From: UBA5499 sp002426275
GTDB taxonomy: Bacteria; Bacillota; DTU084
Length of the DNA stretch: 21,629 nt
NCBI GenBank assembly: GCA_937888735.1
Contig: CALASN010000154.1
Location: 1 to 21,629, forward strand
Direction: 5' to 3'
The notes below the pieces were generated by a model. That model was not told the origin of the DNA and did not search any database. It saw nothing but the letters and a program-made list of their open reading frames with translations. Position 1 is the stretch's first letter; every line of letters starts with the position of its first letter. A program made the translations under genes and the position numbers. Shown here piece by piece: positions 20,621 to 21,629 of this stretch.

Positions 20621-21629
20621 ATGATTATGGAAAGCCACATGTTCAACACGAAACTCGTTCACGGAGGCATCGACGGAGATGAACGCACCGGCGCGGTAAG
20701 CGTTCCCATTTACCAAACCTCCACCTACCGGCAGAAAGAGCTGGGCGGACATCCACCCTACGAATATTCCCGCACTGGTAACCCAACTCGCGAAGCATTG
20801 GAGAAGCTGATCGCACAGCTTGAGGAAGGAACCAGCGGGTTTGCCTTTGCCTCCGGCATGGCCGCCATCACGACTGTGCTGCTCCTATTTCGCAGCGGGG
20901 ACAAGATCTTGATCTCCAACAATGTGTACGGCGGCACCTTCCGCGTCCTGGACAAGGTATTCCGACAATTCCGCCTGGAATACGAAATGATCGACACCTC
21001 TGATTTAGAGCTCCTGCAAAACCGGCTGGAGCCATCTGTCAAGGCTGTGCTGACGGAAAGCCCGGCCAACCCCCTTCTGACTATCACAGACATTGCGGCG
21101 GTCTCGGAAATCGCCCACAGTCATGGTGCTCTTTCCATTGTAGACAACACCTTCATGTCTCCCTATCTGCAGAAACCCCTAACTCTAGGCGCTGATCTCG
21201 TAGTGCACAGCGCCACCAAATATCTGGGCGGACACAGCGATTTAGTTGCCGGCCTTGCAGTCACAAACAATCCGGAGTTGGCCCAGCGCCTGGCGTTCCT
21301 GCAAAACGCCGCCGGCGGAATTCTAGAACCTTTCGATTCCTGGCTTTTGATCCGCGGCATCAAAACCCTGTCCGTACGCATGGACCGGCACTTGGAAAAC
21401 GCGGCATATCTCGCGGACTTCCTGCGCGGCCAAAGGGCGGTCAGCAAAATTTATTATCCGGGCTTCCCGGACTTCCCAGGATACCAGGTGCAAAAAAAAC
21501 AGGCGTCCGGAGCGGGAGCCATCATTTCTTTCGTCCTGTCAGACCACTACGACATCAAAACATTTTACCGCAGCGTCAACCTGATCACCCTCGGCGAAAG
21601 CCTGGGCGGCGTGGAATCGCTGATCTGCC
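20621..21629 (+). CDS. Trans-sulfuration PLP enzyme (cystathionine lyase/synthase family), 3' end outside the window
   Basis: 336 codons before the window ends; family proteins are about 380 aa. The start ATG at 20621 follows AAGGGAA; ATG 20627 is also possible. Motifs: SVPIYQTSTY, YSRTGNPTRE (PLP phosphate contact, about 49-57), FASGMAAI, VDNTFMSPYLQKP, and the PLP lysine K200 in VHSATKYLGGHSD. It ends in LITLGESLGGVESLIC, as in cystathionine beta-lyases and gamma-synthases/lyases. It resembles B. subtilis MetC but also MccB/MetI; sequence motifs alone do not separate these. The Cys-only leader suggests it helps supply cysteine (gamma-lyase, MccB-like), or is shut off when cysteine is plentiful. 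Divergent from metY-metA. Confidence 0.88.
   Translation, partial: MIMESHMFNTKLVHGGIDGDERTGAVSVPIYQTSTYRQKELGGHPPYEYSRTGNPTREALEKLIAQLEEGTSGFAFASGMAAITTVLLLFRSGDKILISNNVYGGTFRVLDKVFRQFRLEYEMIDTSDLELLQNRLEPSVKAVLTESPANPLLTITDIAAVSEIAHSHGALSIVDNTFMSPYLQKPLTLGADLVVHSATKYLGGHSDLVAGLAVTNNPELAQRLAFLQNAAGGILEPFDSWLLIRGIKTLSVRMDRHLENAAYLADFLRGQRAVSKIYYPGFPDFPGYQVQKKQASGAGAIISFVLSDHYDIKTFYRSVNLITLGESLGGVESLIC

Noticed and set aside
20309..20752. 147-codon minus-strand frame across the Cys leader and the trans-sulfuration gene start
   Set aside because: It is antisense to a leader with RBS, terminator and a recognised enzyme; it is a shadow frame.
1..21629. tRNA and rRNA genes
   Set aside because: No tRNA-like cloverleaf or rRNA core sequence was recognised on either strand by eye.

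Overview
The window looks like a chromosomal segment of an anaerobic, spore-forming, low-to-moderate GC Gram-positive bacterium (Clostridia or a related Firmicute class). The grounds are the sporulation regulators bofA and gin, a tmk/yaaO-type block familiar from spore-formers, a VanR/VanS pair close to the enterococcal type, an [FeFe]-hydrogenase sensor protein, strong AGGAGG ribosome binding sites and frequent GTG/TTG starts. The species cannot be named from the sequence alone.

Layout. Positions 186-3068 (minus) hold a vanR-vanS-type two-component system followed by an S11 D,D-carboxypeptidase. Positions 3594-6545 (minus) hold a single large GH106-type glycosidase with its own promoter and terminator. 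Positions 6744-13320 (minus) are a tight seven-gene run: bofA, cca, a DUF1015 gene, gin, an Orn/Lys/Arg-decarboxylase-like gene, an AAA-R3H ATPase and tmk. Upstream of bofA, about 13430-13980 has no convincing gene but is full of perfect inverted repeats, including a possible pseudoknot, and may encode a large structured RNA. Positions 14405-16324 (plus) encode a soluble [FeFe]-hydrogenase/chemoreceptor fusion. Positions 16536-18963 (minus) carry metA and metY (homoserine O-acetyltransferase and O-acetylhomoserine sulfhydrylase). From 20621 the plus strand carries a second PLP trans-sulfuration enzyme that runs off the window end.

The most interesting part is the divergent intergenic region between metY and the trans-sulfuration gene (18964-20620). 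It contains three complete ribosome-mediated attenuators. Each has a promoter (TTGACA, 17 bp, TATCAT or TACCAT), a strong RBS, a short leader peptide rich in Met and/or Cys codons, and an intrinsic terminator, with alternative pairings that would block the terminator. Two are tandem diverged copies in front of metY (43-aa peptide with a core of MSRMMMCAMCCAMCCAM; 38-aa peptide with scattered Met and Cys). The third precedes the trans-sulfuration gene and has a 39-aa peptide with nine Cys. In all three, the antiterminator strand is written in a Cys-Arg codon pair near the end of the leader, and the pairing partner differs compensatorily (CTGCCG/CGGCAG in the metY units, GTTGCCG/CGGCAAC in the Cys unit). 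I infer that charged Met-tRNA and Cys-tRNA are read by translation here, in place of the T-box or SAM riboswitch usual in Firmicutes. An internally deleted IS30-like element with perfect 22-bp ends sits between the divergent promoters.

Functionally, metA, metY and the plus-strand gene form a methionine/cysteine interconversion module. The bofA-to-tmk run joins sporulation control with tRNA and nucleotide metabolism. The VanRS-carboxypeptidase unit is a cell-wall sensing or remodelling module without ligase genes in view.
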